Shown here one piece after another: positions 18,082-27,299 of a DNA stretch of 64,000 nt. Numbering within the stretch: the stretch's first letter is position 1; each line of letters begins with the position of its first letter. Below the pieces are notes generated by a model. The model was given only the letters and a program-made list of their open reading frames with translations. It searched no databases and was not told where the DNA came from. The translations under genes and the position numbers were made by a program. The stretch is from Segniliparus rugosus ATCC BAA-974. GTDB taxonomy: Bacteria > Actinomycetota > Actinomycetes > Mycobacteriales > Mycobacteriaceae. Location: the NCBI RefSeq assembly GCF_000185725.2, contig NZ_KI391953.1, positions 248,001 to 312,000 on the forward strand, written 5' to 3'.

Positions 18082-18408
18082 ATGGCTGCGAAATTGAAGG
18101 TGCAAAAAGGCGACACCGTTCTGGTGATCGCGGGCAAGGACGCCGGAGCCAAGGGCAAGGTCCTCCAGGCCTACCCGGCCGAGCAGCGCGTCTTGGTCGA
18201 GGGCGTGAACCGGATCAAGAAGCACACGCAGGCCTCGCGCACCGAGCGCGGAGCCTCCTCGGGCGGCATCGTCGTCCAAGAGGCTCCGATCCACGTCTCC
18301 AACGTGCTCGTCGTCGGCTCCGACGGCAAGCCGACCCGCGTCGGCGTCCGCGTTGACGAGGACGGGAAGAAGATCCGCGTCTCGCGCAAGACCGGGAAGG
18401 ACATCTGA
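18082..18408 (+). CDS. rplX: 50S ribosomal protein L24
   Basis: 108 residues. The KOW motif is [20 protein letters not shown], then the L24 core [12 protein letters not shown]. It is an assembly initiator bound at the 5' end of 23S rRNA. Slightly long relative to short L24s because of a C-terminal basic tail. Confidence 0.97.
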   Translation: MAAKLKVQKGDTVLVIAGKDAGAKGKVLQAYPAEQRVLVEGVNRIKKHTQASRTERGASSGGIVVQEAPIHVSNVLVVGSDGKPTRVGVRVDEDGKKIRVSRKTGKDI

Positions 18409-18410
18409 CC

Positions 18411-18980
18411 ATGACTGAAGCTGTTGAGAAGATCCAGCCGAGGCTGAAGCTGCGCTACCGCGAGGAAATCCGCGCCGCGCTGCAAGAGGAGTTCGGCTAC
18501 ACCAACGTCATGCGCATCCCCGGCGTCACCAAGGTCGTCGTGAACATGGGCGTCGGCGACGCGGCCCGCGACGGCAAGCTGATCAACGGGGCCGTCCGCG
18601 ACCTCTCGCTCATCACCGGCCAGAAGCCGGAGATCCGCCGGGCCACCAAGTCCATCGCCCAGTTCAAGCTGCGCGAGGGCATGCCCATCGGCGCCCGCGT
18701 CACGCTGCGCGGCGACCGGATGTGGGAGTTCCTCGACCGGCTCATCTCGATCGCCCTCCCGCGTATCCGCGACTTCCGCGGCCTCTCGGACCGGCAGTTC
18801 GACGGCCGGGGCAACTACACCTTCGGCCTGAACGAGCAGTCGATGTTCCACGAGATCGACATCGACTCGATCGACCGCCCGCGCGGTATGGACATCACCA
18901 TCGTGACCTCTGCGAACACCAACGACGAGGGCCGCGCGCTGCTCCGCCAGCTCGGCATGCCCTTCAAGGCGAACAACTGA
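18411..18980 (+). CDS. rplE: 50S ribosomal protein L5
   Basis: 189 residues, full length. Core motifs [16 protein letters not shown] and [20 protein letters not shown] identify L5, which carries 5S rRNA contacts in the central protuberance. ATG two bases after the rplX stop. In most bacteria rpsN follows directly; here a 154-base stretch without rpsN separates it from rpsH. Confidence 0.97.
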   Translation: MTEAVEKIQPRLKLRYREEIRAALQEEFGYTNVMRIPGVTKVVVNMGVGDAARDGKLINGAVRDLSLITGQKPEIRRATKSIAQFKLREGMPIGARVTLRGDRMWEFLDRLISIALPRIRDFRGLSDRQFDGRGNYTFGLNEQSMFHEIDIDSIDRPRGMDITIVTSANTNDEGRALLRQLGMPFKANN

Positions 18981-18988
18981 GGCCTGTG

Positions 18989-19138
18989 ATGAGACAGATC
19001 GACCGTAGGACGCTGTACAAAGGGGCGAAGGCCCCGAGCTACATGAGCCGGACCAAGAAACTTGTGACCATGACGAATGCCGCCGCAGGCCTCTCCGCTG
19101 AGGGGAACCGTGGTGAGAAAGGCGTGTCAGCGAAATGA
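18989..19138 (+). CDS. 49-residue basic ORF in the place of rpsN
   Basis: A short frame from ATG 18989 (or GTG 18986) ends at a TGA that overlaps the rpsH ATG (ATGA), as a translated coupled gene would. The product is basic and polar ([20 protein letters not shown] at the start) with no cysteines, so it is not zinc-type S14 (needs CxxC pairs), and it lacks S14's C-terminal GVTKSSW or GRASW-like end. I do not recognise it. It may be a real small protein or filler left when rpsN was lost. Confidence 0.35.
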   Translation: MRQIDRRTLYKGAKAPSYMSRTKKLVTMTNAAAGLSAEGNRGEKGVSAK

Positions 19139-19533
19139 CTATGACTGATCCGATCGCGGACTTTTTGACGCGATTGCGCAACGCCCAGACGGCGTACCAC
19201 GACCAGGTGATCGCGCCGCACTCGAAGATCAAGGAGAACATCGCCGAGATCCTCGTCAAAGAAGGCTACATCTCGGGCTACCGCGTCGAGGAGAAATCCC
19301 CCGGCAAGGACCTGATCGTGGACCTGAAGTACAGCCCGAGCCGCGAGCGCGGCATCGAAGGCCTCAAGCGGGTCTCCAAGCCCGGCCTTCGCGTGTACGC
19401 CAAGTCCACCCAGTTGCCGAGGGTGCTCGGCGGCCTCGGCATCGCCATCATTTCCACCTCCGCAGGTTTGCTCACGGACAAGCAGGCGGCCAAGCAAGGA
19501 GTGGGCGGGGAAGTCCTCGCCTACGTCTGGTAG
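19135..19533 (+). CDS. rpsH: 30S ribosomal protein S8
   Basis: 132 residues, same length as the mycobacterial protein, beginning [18 protein letters not shown] and ending [11 protein letters not shown]. It binds the central domain of 16S rRNA and, in other bacteria, its own operon mRNA. The ATG overlaps the stop of the preceding 49-codon frame; a second in-frame ATG is at 19141. Confidence 0.97.
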   Translation: MTMTDPIADFLTRLRNAQTAYHDQVIAPHSKIKENIAEILVKEGYISGYRVEEKSPGKDLIVDLKYSPSRERGIEGLKRVSKPGLRVYAKSTQLPRVLGGLGIAIISTSAGLLTDKQAAKQGVGGEVLAYVW

Positions 19534-19545
19534 GAGGAAGCGCAG

Positions 19546-20088
19546 ATGTCTCGTATTGGTAGAGCGCCGATCCAGGTCCCGTCCGGCGTGGACGTGACCA
19601 TCGACGGCCAGGACGTCAAAGTGAAAGGCCCCAAGGGCGAGCTCGGCCTCACCCTGGTGGAGCCGATCAAGGTCGAGCGCGGCGAGGACGGCGCGCTCAC
19701 GGTGGTCCGCCCGGACGACGAGCGGCGCAACCGCGCGTTGCACGGCCTCTCGCGCACGCTGGTGAACAACCTCGTCGTCGGAGTCACCCAGGGCTACACC
19801 AAGCAGCTGGAGATCGTTGGCGTCGGTTACCGCGTGCAGCAGAAGGGCAAGGACCTCGAGTTCGCCCTCGGCTTCAGCCACTCGGTCCCGGTCGCCGCCC
19901 CGGAGGGCATCACCTTCGCGGTGGAGACCCCGACCAAGTTCTCGGTGTCCGGAATCGACAAGCAGAAGGTCGGCGAGGTCGCGGCCAACATTCGCAAGCT
20001 CAAGAAGCCGGAGCCGTACAAGGGCAAGGGCATCCGCTACGCGGGCGAGGTTGTCCGCCGCAAGGCCGGTAAGGCAGGTAAGAAGTAA
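19546..20088 (+). CDS. rplF: 50S ribosomal protein L6
   Basis: 180 residues. [15 protein letters not shown] at the start and [16 protein letters not shown] near the end are diagnostic of L6, which lies near the factor-binding site. AGGAGG before ATG 19546. Its TAA overlaps the rplR ATG by one base. Confidence 0.97.
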   Translation: MSRIGRAPIQVPSGVDVTIDGQDVKVKGPKGELGLTLVEPIKVERGEDGALTVVRPDDERRNRALHGLSRTLVNNLVVGVTQGYTKQLEIVGVGYRVQQKGKDLEFALGFSHSVPVAAPEGITFAVETPTKFSVSGIDKQKVGEVAANIRKLKKPEPYKGKGIRYAGEVVRRKAGKAGKK

Positions 20089-20555
20089 TGGCTAAGGCAC
20101 AGAAAGCTGCCCCGAAGGCTGGCGGCAAAAAAGGCGCCCCGATCCGGATCAAGAAGAAGAAGGTCGCCCTCGAGATCACCGGGATCCTCGGCGTCGGCAA
20201 GCCGACCGAGCGTCGTCGGCTCCGCGCCTCGCGGCACGACCGGCTCCGCAAGCGGATCGAAGGCAGCCCGGCGCAGCCGCGTCTCGCGGTGCACCGCTCC
20301 GCGCGGCACATCCACGCGCAGCTCATCGACGACAAGGCGGGCGTGACGCTCGCCGCCGCCTCCTCCATCGAGGCCGACGTCCAGGCTGTGAGCGGCGACA
20401 AGAAAGCAAAAGCGGCCAAGGTGGGCGAGCTGCTCGCCGCCCGCGCCAAGGCAGCCGGCGTCGAGGCAGTGGTCTTCGACCGGGGCGGCCACGTCTACCA
20501 TGGCCGGGTCGCGGCTTTGGCGGACGGCGCCCGCGCCGGAGGCTTGCAGTTCTGA
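20088..20555 (+). CDS. rplR: 50S ribosomal protein L18 with N-terminal extension
   Basis: 155 residues, about 30 longer than usual. The L18 core starts near residue 42 ([18 protein letters not shown], then [18 protein letters not shown]) and ends in the family's [20 protein letters not shown]. The extra N terminus is Lys/Ala-rich ([20 protein letters not shown]), like the basic tails of ribosomal proteins. The extension could be real or the start could be internal, but the 1-base overlap with rplF favours ATG 20088. L18 binds 5S rRNA with L5. Confidence 0.95.
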   Translation: MAKAQKAAPKAGGKKGAPIRIKKKKVALEITGILGVGKPTERRRLRASRHDRLRKRIEGSPAQPRLAVHRSARHIHAQLIDDKAGVTLAAASSIEADVQAVSGDKKAKAAKVGELLAARAKAAGVEAVVFDRGGHVYHGRVAALADGARAGGLQF

Positions 20556-20607
20556 TGCTCTGCTGGTTGAAGAAGACAAAGACGTTCAACACAGGAAAGG
20601 TTTCGTG

Positions 20608-21258
20608 ATGGCAGGAAGGCCACGCACCGGAGGCCCCGCGTCTGGCGGGCAGTCCGGCGATTCGGGTTCGAACGACCGTCGGGACCGTCGGGACCGTCGG
20701 GAAGCCGAGACTCAGGTCGACAAAGAGAAGAAAGACCACATCGAACGCCTCGTCGCGGTGAACCGCGTCGCCAAGGTGGTCAAGGGCGGCCGTCGCTTCA
20801 GCTTCACGGCCCTCGTGATCGTCGGCGACGGCAAGGGCCACGTCGGCGCTGGCTACGGCAAGGCGAAAGAGGTTCCCGCCGCGATCGCCAAGGGCGTCGA
20901 AGAGGCGCGGAAGAACTTCTTCCGCGTGCCGCTCATCGGCTCCACCATCCCGCACCCGATCCAGGGCGAGGCCGCCGCTGGTGTCGTCATGCTGCGTCCG
21001 GCCAGCCCCGGTACCGGTGTGATCGCCGGCGGAGCCGCCCGCGCGGTGCTGGAATGCGCCGGCGTGCACGACGTGCTCGCCAAGTCCATGGGCACTGACA
21101 ACGCGATCAACGTGGTCCACGCCACGATCGCCGCGCTCAAGGGCCTCAAGCGTCCGGAAGAAGTCGCGGCACGCCGCGGCCTTCCGCTGGAGGACGTCGC
21201 CCCCGCTGGCCTCTTGCGGGCCCGCGAGCGCGCGTTGCAGGAGGCCGCACACGCATGA
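20608..21258 (+). CDS. rpsE: 30S ribosomal protein S5
   Basis: 216 residues. The core is [20 protein letters not shown] (S5 RNA-binding) and [18 protein letters not shown]. The N terminus is a low-complexity Gly/Asp/Arg tail with a short repeat RDRRDRRE (encoded by a repeated GGGACCGTC). AGGAAAGG precedes ATG 20608, which decides the start over the longer open frame. S5 acts in decoding fidelity. Confidence 0.97.
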   Translation: MAGRPRTGGPASGGQSGDSGSNDRRDRRDRREAETQVDKEKKDHIERLVAVNRVAKVVKGGRRFSFTALVIVGDGKGHVGAGYGKAKEVPAAIAKGVEEARKNFFRVPLIGSTIPHPIQGEAAAGVVMLRPASPGTGVIAGGAARAVLECAGVHDVLAKSMGTDNAINVVHATIAALKGLKRPEEVAARRGLPLEDVAPAGLLRARERALQEAAHA

Positions 21259-21452
21259 GCGAGCTGAAAGTCACTCAGATCAAGAGCACTATCGGGGTCA
21301 AGCCCAAGACGCGTGAAGCGTTGCGCACGCTCGGCCTCAAGCGGATCCGCCACAGCGTGGTCCGTCCGGACGACGCTCAGAACCGCGGCCTGCTGCAGGT
21401 GGTGCGCCACCTCGTGGTCGTCGAGCCTGTCACCGAGGAGAAGAAGAAATGA
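21255..21452 (+). CDS. rpmD: 50S ribosomal protein L30
   Basis: 65 residues. [20 protein letters not shown] and [14 protein letters not shown] match L30. It overlaps rpsE by ATGA and rplO by ATGA, so the three are translationally coupled. Confidence 0.96.
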   Translation: MSELKVTQIKSTIGVKPKTREALRTLGLKRIRHSVVRPDDAQNRGLLQVVRHLVVVEPVTEEKKK

Positions 21453-21907
21453 GCGAGCAGGAGTCGAGCGTCATCAAGCTGCACGACCTGCGTCCGGCTC
21501 CGGGCGCCAAGAAGGCGAAGACCCGCGTGGGCCGTGGTGAAGGCTCGAAGGGCAAGACCGCCGGTCGAGGCACCAAGGGCACGAAGGCCCGCTACCAGGT
21601 TCCGACCTGGCTCGAGGGCGGCGGCATCCCGTTGCACATGCGCCTGCCGAAGCTCAAGGGCTTCAAGAACCCGTTCCGGGTGGAGTACCAGATCGTCAAC
21701 GTCGGCGACATCGCGGAGCTGTTCCCCAAGGGCGGCCAGATCGGCCCCGAGGAGCTCGTGGCCGCTGGCGCTGTGCGCAAGGGCGAGCTGGTGAAGGTGC
21801 TCGGCGACGGGGAGATCTCGGTCGCAGTGCAGGTCACCGCCGACAAATTCTCGGCAGTCGCGAAAGAGAAGATCCTCGCCTCGGGCGGCTCTGTCGCCGA
21901 GCGCTAG
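21449..21907 (+). CDS. rplO: 50S ribosomal protein L15
   Basis: 152 residues. [20 protein letters not shown] and [10 protein letters not shown] are the L15 N-terminal rRNA-binding tail. Ends near 21907; a 72-base gap with CCAGGAGT follows before secY. Confidence 0.97.
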   Translation: MSEQESSVIKLHDLRPAPGAKKAKTRVGRGEGSKGKTAGRGTKGTKARYQVPTWLEGGGIPLHMRLPKLKGFKNPFRVEYQIVNVGDIAELFPKGGQIGPEELVAAGAVRKGELVKVLGDGEISVAVQVTADKFSAVAKEKILASGGSVAER

Positions 21908-21979
21908 ATCGGCGCGGTGTAGAGTATCCCGGTCCGGTCGTAGGACCGCGCTGAACTGACCCACGAGACACCAGGAGTA

Positions 21980-23296
21980 TTGTTGCTTTCCGCCTTCGTT
22001 TCGGCACTCCGAACGCCTGATTTGAGGCGGAAGATCCTGATCTCGATCGGGATGGTCGTGCTCTACCGGCTCGGCGCGACGTTGCCGTCGCCAGGGGTGA
22101 ACTACAAGAACGTTCACGAATGCCTCGACCAGGTGTCCAAGGGCGACAGCCAGGGTGTCTACTCGCTGATCAACCTGTTCTCGGGCGGCGCGCTCCTCCA
22201 GCTGTCGGTGTTCGCCATCGGCGTGGTGCCGTACATCACGGCGAGCATCATCACGCAGCTGTTGACCGTCGTCATCCCCCGGTTCGAGCAGCTGCGCAAG
22301 GAGGGGCAGTCCGGGCAGACCAAGATGACCCAGTACACCAGGTACTTGGCCGTCGCCCTCGCCCTCCTGCAATCCTCGGCGATCGTGGCGCTGGCGAACC
22401 GCCGCCAGCTGCTGAGCAGTTGTAGCAAAGACATCCTCGACGAGCACGAGCTCTTCCAGCTCATCGTGATCGTGCTGGTGATGACGGCGGGCGCGACCCT
22501 GGTGATGTGGTTCGGCGAGATCATCTCCGAGCGCGGCATCGGCAACGGCATGTCGCTCTTGATCTTCTCCGGCATCGCGGCCCGCATCCCCGCCGAGGGC
22601 AAGCAGATCCTCGACAGCAGGGGCGGCGTCGTCTTCGCCCTGGTCTGCGTCGCCGCCCTGGTCATCATGGCGAGCGTCATCTTCATCGAGCAGGGCCAGC
22701 GCCGCATCCCGGTCCAGTACGCCAAGCGCATGGTGGGCAGGAAGATGTACGGCGGCTCGTCCACGTATCTGCCGCTGAAGGTGAACCAGGCCGGCGTCAT
22801 CCCGGTCATCTTCGCGTCCTCGCTGCTGTACGTGCCGAACCTGATCACCCAGCTGCTGTCGAAGAACGGGACGAGCGGGTGGCAGCGGTGGATGCAGAAC
22901 TATCTGCTGAACCCGTCCAGCGCGGTGTACATCGGGGTCTACTTCTCCTTGATCGTCTTCTTCACGTTCTTCTACGTGGCGATCACCTTCAACCCGCAGG
23001 AGCGGGCGGAGGAGATGAAGAAGTACGGCGGCTTCATCCCCGGCATCCGCCCAGGGGCACCCACCGCCGAGTATCTGAACTTCGTCTTGACCAGGATCAC
23101 GCTGCCGGGGTCGATTTATCTCGGTATCATTGCAGTGTTGCCGAACCTTTTCCTGCAGATCGGCAACAGCGGCGGAGCGCAGAACCTCCCGTTCGGCGGG
23201 ACGGCCGTGCTGATTCTCGTCAACGTCGGGCTCGACACGGTCAAACAGATCGAGAGCCAGCTTATGCAGCGTAACTACGAAGGATTCTTGAAATGA
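21980..23296 (+). CDS. secY: Protein translocase subunit SecY
   Basis: 438 residues with ten hydrophobic helices, the pore of the Sec translocon in the plasma membrane. Motifs [38 protein letters not shown] (plug and helix 2) and [20 protein letters not shown] are diagnostic. Start is TTG 21980 (or 21983), with CAGGAGT close by. Unlike many mycobacteria no sppA gene lies between rplO and secY. Its stop overlaps adk (ATGA). Confidence 0.97.
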   Translation: MLLSAFVSALRTPDLRRKILISIGMVVLYRLGATLPSPGVNYKNVHECLDQVSKGDSQGVYSLINLFSGGALLQLSVFAIGVVPYITASIITQLLTVVIPRFEQLRKEGQSGQTKMTQYTRYLAVALALLQSSAIVALANRRQLLSSCSKDILDEHELFQLIVIVLVMTAGATLVMWFGEIISERGIGNGMSLLIFSGIAARIPAEGKQILDSRGGVVFALVCVAALVIMASVIFIEQGQRRIPVQYAKRMVGRKMYGGSSTYLPLKVNQAGVIPVIFASSLLYVPNLITQLLSKNGTSGWQRWMQNYLLNPSSAVYIGVYFSLIVFFTFFYVAITFNPQERAEEMKKYGGFIPGIRPGAPTAEYLNFVLTRITLPGSIYLGIIAVLPNLFLQIGNSGGAQNLPFGGTAVLILVNVGLDTVKQIESQLMQRNYEGFLK

Positions 23297-23841
23297 CGCG
23301 AGTGATCATGTTCGGCCTGCCTGGCGCTGGCAAAGGCACCCAGTCAGCGCTGTTGGCGAAGTCGCTCGACGTGCCGCACGTGTCCACCGGCGATCTGTTC
23401 CGGGCCAACATCGGGGAGAGCACCCCCCTCGGCCAGGAGGCGAAGAAATACCTCGACGCCGGCCAGCTGGTGCCGAGTTCGGTGACCAACGCGATGGTCA
23501 AGGACCGGCTTTCCCAGCCCGACGCCCGCAAGGGCTACATCCTCGACGGCTACCCCCGCACCGTCGACCAGGCGGAGGCGCTCTCCGACATCCTCGCCGA
23601 GCTTGGCGAGAAGATCGACGTCGTGCTCTCCTTCGTGCTCCCGGAAGAAGTCGTGGTGGAGCGGATGCTGGCCCGAGGCCGAGCGGACGACACCGAAGAG
23701 ATCATCAAGGGCCGTCTGCAGATCCATAAGAACGAGACCGAGCCACTGCTGGACTTCTACCGGGATTTGGTGGTCTCCATCGACGCGGTCGGCTCCGTCG
23801 AAGAAGTGCAAGAGCGAGCGCTCGCCGCGCTCGACAAATGA
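23293..23841 (+). CDS. adk: Adenylate kinase
   Basis: 182 residues, the short actinobacterial form without a zinc LID. The P-loop is [12 protein letters not shown], the AMP-binding motif is [10 protein letters not shown], and [13 protein letters not shown] is the signature. It interconverts ATP, ADP and AMP in the cytosol. Overlaps secY by ATGA; the SecY-adk-map order is conserved widely. Confidence 0.97.
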   Translation: MTRVIMFGLPGAGKGTQSALLAKSLDVPHVSTGDLFRANIGESTPLGQEAKKYLDAGQLVPSSVTNAMVKDRLSQPDARKGYILDGYPRTVDQAEALSDILAELGEKIDVVLSFVLPEEVVVERMLARGRADDTEEIIKGRLQIHKNETEPLLDFYRDLVVSIDAVGSVEEVQERALAALDK

Positions 23842-23869
23842 CCCCCGGAGCCAGCGCGAGTTCTGAGCG

Positions 23870-24688
23870 ATGCTGTTGAAACGCCGTAAGAAGGACAGGG
23901 TCGTTCCGGTTCGCAACGCCGAAGAGGTCGAGCTGATGGCCGCTGCTGGCGCTGTCGTCGCGCAGGCGCTGATCGAAGTGCGCGCGGCCGCGGTCCCCGG
24001 CATCAGCACCGCGAAGCTCGACAAAGTCGCCGAGGACGTGATCCGAGCCAGCAATGCCGTCCCTTCCTTCCTCGGCTACCACGACTATCCGGCTTCCACC
24101 TGCATCTCGGTGAACGACGCGGTGGTGCACGGCATCCCGTCTAAAACGTTCATCCTCGCCGAAGGCGATCTCGTTTCGGTCGACTGCGGGGCGATCCTCG
24201 CAGGTTGGCATGGGGATTCGGCGATCACCTTCGGGATCGGCGAACTCGCGCGGGAGGACGAGGATCTCTCGGACGCGACGCGCGATGCGTTGTGGGCGGG
24301 GATCGGCGCGATGCGGCCCGGCAATCGGCTCACCGATGTCTCGCACGCGATCGAGCAGTCGGTCGCGCAGTCGAGGGCCAAGTTCGGGCGGCAGTTCTCG
24401 ATCGTCGCGAACTTCGGCGGCCACGGCATCGGCGACGAGATGCATCTTGAGCCGTTCCTCCCCAACGAGGGCAAGCCGGGCAAGGGCCCGTTGCTCGCGG
24501 TGGGCTCGACTTTGGCGATCGAGCCTATGGTCGCCCTCGGCGGACGCAAATCGTTGACGCTGCCGGACGGCTGGACGGTCGTGACGAAAGACGGGACTCG
24601 CGCGGCCCATTGGGAACACACCGTCGCCGTCGGCGCGGACGGCCCGAGGGTGCTGACGGTGCGTCTGGACGAGAAGCCGTTGGTCTAG
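23870..24688 (+). CDS. map: Type I methionine aminopeptidase
   Basis: 272 residues. Removes the initiator methionine from nascent proteins. The dinuclear metal site is complete: Asp in SVDCGAIL, Asp in WHGDSAITF, His in [10 protein letters not shown], Glu in LAIEPM and Glu in HWEHTVAV. It lacks an SH3-type N-terminal extension. About 105 bases downstream its last 20 codons are present a second time in decayed form. Confidence 0.96.
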   Translation: MLLKRRKKDRVVPVRNAEEVELMAAAGAVVAQALIEVRAAAVPGISTAKLDKVAEDVIRASNAVPSFLGYHDYPASTCISVNDAVVHGIPSKTFILAEGDLVSVDCGAILAGWHGDSAITFGIGELAREDEDLSDATRDALWAGIGAMRPGNRLTDVSHAIEQSVAQSRAKFGRQFSIVANFGGHGIGDEMHLEPFLPNEGKPGKGPLLAVGSTLAIEPMVALGGRKSLTLPDGWTVVTKDGTRAAHWEHTVAVGADGPRVLTVRLDEKPLV

Positions 24689-24702
24689 GACGGGGTATGC
24701 GC

Positions 24703-24795
24703 GCGGCTTGTGGGGAGACTGCACTGGTTTGCTGTCGGCGCGGACGGTCCGGGGGTGTTGGCGGTGCGTCCGTATGAGAAGCTGCTGGTCGAGGA
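24703..24795 (+). repeat. Decayed duplicate of the map 3' end
   Basis: The 61 bases 24735-24795 match 24630-24690 (end of map) at about 51 positions, at a constant offset of 105. In the matching frame it reads AVGADGPGVLAVRPYEKLLV, compared with [20 protein letters not shown] in map. Weaker similarity extends left to a CGCGCGGC at about 24700. The copy has lost the stop codon (TAG to GAG) and supplies the GAGGAG just before the GTG start of the NUDIX gene. Confidence 0.8.
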
Positions 24796-24801
24796 GTCGA
24801 A

Positions 24802-25569
24802 GTGTCCGTAGTTGAGGCGAAAGACGCGGCGAGCGTCGTCCTTGTGCGGCAGGGGGCCGATGGGGTCGAGGTCTTTTTGATCCGCCGGGTGCCGCAAATG
24901 GCGTTCGCTCCCGGTTTCACGGTGTTCCCCGGCGGCGGGGTGGATTCGGGGGATTGGTCGGATCAGCCGCTGGGGCCGGACTTTTGGCCGGCCCGTTTCC
25001 AGGACTCGCCCGAACGGGTGGCTGCTCTCGGGCGCGCGGCGGCGCGGGAGCTGTTCGAGGAATGCGGCGTGCTGCTCGCGGCAGGCGGGGCGGTCCCCGA
25101 CCGCGAGCGCGCCTTGCGCGCGAGGGAGCGGATCGCGGCGAAGGAGATCGGCTTCGGCGACTTCCTCGCCGACGAAGGGCTCTCGGTCGACATCGGGCTG
25201 CTGCGTCCTATGGCGCATTGGACGACACCGGTCTCGGAGCCCCGCCGTTTCGACACGCGGTTCTTCCTCGCGGTCCTGCCGGATGGGCAAGAGGCGGACG
25301 GGCGCACCTCGGAGTCGGCTCGTTCCGTCTGGCGCAGGCCAGCCGACGCGCTCGACCCGGCCAGCGCGGAGCCTTGCCTGCTGTTGCCGCCGACCTGGTC
25401 GCTTCTGCGCCTGCTCGCCTCGTACAGCCGAGTCGCCGACGTGACGGCCGCGCTCGACGCGGAGCGCGCGCCGATCCCGGAAGTCATGCCGGTCGGCGCG
25501 GAGCGGCGGTGGAGTTTCCCCGGAGCCGAGGAATACCTCGCGTGGACCGAGGCGCTTTCCGCGCGATAG
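24802..25569 (+). CDS. NUDIX hydrolase
   Basis: 255 residues. The NUDIX box is recognisable as GGGVD then AALGRAAARELFEECGVLL (RExxEExG with Phe in between), so a pyrophosphohydrolase acting on a nucleotide-sugar, CoA or similar diphosphate. The N-terminal half has PQMAFAPGFTVFPGGG, typical of the NUDT7/8-19-like actinobacterial group. GTG 24802 follows GAGGAG, contributed by the duplicated map end. It is about 110 bp downstream of map but belongs to no obvious pathway here. Confidence 0.8.
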   Translation: MSVVEAKDAASVVLVRQGADGVEVFLIRRVPQMAFAPGFTVFPGGGVDSGDWSDQPLGPDFWPARFQDSPERVAALGRAAARELFEECGVLLAAGGAVPDRERALRARERIAAKEIGFGDFLADEGLSVDIGLLRPMAHWTTPVSEPRRFDTRFFLAVLPDGQEADGRTSESARSVWRRPADALDPASAEPCLLLPPTWSLLRLLASYSRVADVTAALDAERAPIPEVMPVGAERRWSFPGAEEYLAWTEALSAR

Positions 25570-25656
25570 AGGGCAGCCGGACGACCTCTGGGCGGCCTGA
25601 GCACAGTAAGCTCGGAAAGAACAGCCGGAAACAAGAACCGTGAGGAGCGACGTGGG

Positions 25657-26427
25657 ATGCTGAGGACGCTGCTTGGAATGGGGCGGGGGCCCGTCGCGCT
25701 GGTGGTCGGTCCGTGTCTCGCGGGATTGTCGGCCGTCGGCGCGCTCGCCGGATGCGACGTCGGGCGGCGGGTGTTGCCGCCGTTGCCCCAGCCGACCGCC
25801 GCGCCGGTCGAAGAGCCGTCTGACGCTCCGGCCCCGGCGCAGAGCGGTTTGCTCCCGGCGACGGCGGTCGGGCACGTCCCGCTGAGCCTCGACGAGATCA
25901 ACCGGCTCGCGGGCAAGGGCCTGTTCAAAAGCGGCGACCAAGGGCTTTCGGCCCCGATGGAGGCGAAAGGCTCCGTGAAGCCGCCGGAATGCCAGCCTCT
26001 GTTGCACGCCCTGCACACCAAAGCCGCGACCGGATCGGCCTTCACCTCGTTCCAATTCGTGGTGTACCCGGCCTCGGACGGGTCGAACGGCGTGTTTGAA
26101 GAGGCGGTCATGGTGTATCCGGCGCTCGACCCGGCCAAGACCGTCTTCCAGAAGCTCGCGGCGGCGGTCGGCGCGTGCGGCGGGAAGAGCGTGGACGAGC
26201 AGCAGGACGGGGCCGACCAACCGGTCACCTACCATATCGAGGCCGAACCCTCCGAACAGGGCAAACTGCGCTGGACAGAGACGGAGAAGGGCCAATCCGG
26301 CGACGACTCCTGCGTCTTCGAGGCGCGAATGATCGAGAACCTCCTGTTCGACGTGGTCGAATGCGGGCCGGACGCGGGGGATCTGGCCGCAAGGGCGGCG
26401 GACATGATGGCAGCAAGGGCGGTCTGA
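25657..26427 (+). CDS. Lipoprotein with a PknH_C-like sensor domain (copy 1)
   Basis: 256 residues. A signal sequence ends in the lipobox VGALAGC (Cys at about residue 32), followed by a Pro-rich linker. From about residue 70 (PLSLDEINRLAGKGLFKSGD) the protein resembles the extracellular domain of mycobacterial PknH and LppH-type lipoproteins, including four spaced cysteines (ECQP, GACGG, SCVF, ECG) that pair as disulfides in that fold. ATG 25657 follows GAGGAG. It is tandem with a paralogue one base downstream. Likely an outer-face ligand-binding protein; ligand unknown. Confidence 0.75.
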   Translation: MLRTLLGMGRGPVALVVGPCLAGLSAVGALAGCDVGRRVLPPLPQPTAAPVEEPSDAPAPAQSGLLPATAVGHVPLSLDEINRLAGKGLFKSGDQGLSAPMEAKGSVKPPECQPLLHALHTKAATGSAFTSFQFVVYPASDGSNGVFEEAVMVYPALDPAKTVFQKLAAAVGACGGKSVDEQQDGADQPVTYHIEAEPSEQGKLRWTETEKGQSGDDSCVFEARMIENLLFDVVECGPDAGDLAARAADMMAARAV

Positions 26428-26428
26428 C

Positions 26429-27211
26429 GTGCGAAGGACAGCATGGTGCCTCGGGCTCGTTCTGGTTGCGGGCTGCTCTTCCGGCCAGGTCGGCCAGCCG
26501 AAGCCGATGACCACGGTCCCAGCGGCGACCGCCGCGAGCACGGTCGCGGTCGCGCCGCCGTCGGCAACGCCGCCGCCCGCGCTCTCGGCGAACCAGATCG
26601 TCCTGAGCCTCGACGACCTCAACACGCTCACCAGCGAGGCGAAATACCGGGGCGGGTCGGACTTGGCGGACTCGAAATCCCCGCTCCCCGCAGGCGGACA
26701 GGTCGATCCGCCGCAATGCGCGCCCGCGCTGCGCGGCCTGCAGAACAAGTCGGTCGCCGGAGGGAACGCCACGTCGTTCCGGGCACTGGAAGCAGTCACC
26801 GTCGGCGACCCGGCGCTTCCCGAGGAAAAACGGCGCAAGGATGATTTCGTGCAGGTCGTCGCCGTGTATCCGAGCGAGGCCTCGGCGAGGGCAGTTTTCG
26901 ATGCGCTCGCGAAAGGGGTCGGCGCGTGCGGGAACCAGAGGGTCGCGAACGTCGAGCCGGGCGACACCGCGAAAACGGAGTACACCGTCAAGGTGGAGCA
27001 GGCGTTCCGGGAGGGGGCGGACGAGCCGGCCAAAGTCCGATGGAGCCAGCATCAGGCGGGCTGGGGGCAGAACCAGCAATGCGTCCTCGAAGCGAGGCTG
27101 GTCCGAAGCGTCGTGTTGCAGGACATCGAATGCGGGGTCGGCACGGACAAAGCCCCGATAGGGCAACTGCTCTCGCAAGCTTTGGACAAATCTGCGGGAC
27201 GCGTGCCCTAG
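26429..27211 (+). CDS. Lipoprotein with a PknH_C-like sensor domain (copy 2)
   Basis: 260 residues, paralogue of the gene immediately upstream: a short signal sequence with lipobox LVAGC, a Ala/Pro/Thr linker, [20 protein letters not shown], and the same four-cysteine spacing (QCAP, GACGN, QCVL, ECG). GTG start one base after the upstream stop, so the pair is one operon that arose by tandem duplication. Sequence identity is low outside the core, so the duplication is old. Confidence 0.72.
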   Translation: MRRTAWCLGLVLVAGCSSGQVGQPKPMTTVPAATAASTVAVAPPSATPPPALSANQIVLSLDDLNTLTSEAKYRGGSDLADSKSPLPAGGQVDPPQCAPALRGLQNKSVAGGNATSFRALEAVTVGDPALPEEKRRKDDFVQVVAVYPSEASARAVFDALAKGVGACGNQRVANVEPGDTAKTEYTVKVEQAFREGADEPAKVRWSQHQAGWGQNQQCVLEARLVRSVVLQDIECGVGTDKAPIGQLLSQALDKSAGRVP

Positions 27212-27285
27212 ACGGCGTTATACAACAAACGGTGGGGCGTTAGCCCCAACCTTGGCCCCGCTCAGGTCGCAGTGGGGCCGCGCTG

Positions 27286-27291
27286 TAAGAT
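27286..27291 (+). promoter_or_regulatory. -10 element TAAGAT for a leaderless prpD transcript
   Basis: TAAGAT ends eight bases before GTG 27300, the position expected for a start codon at the 5' end of the mRNA. No ribosome-binding site is seen before this GTG. Confidence 0.4.
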
Positions 27292-27299
27292 CGCCAAAC

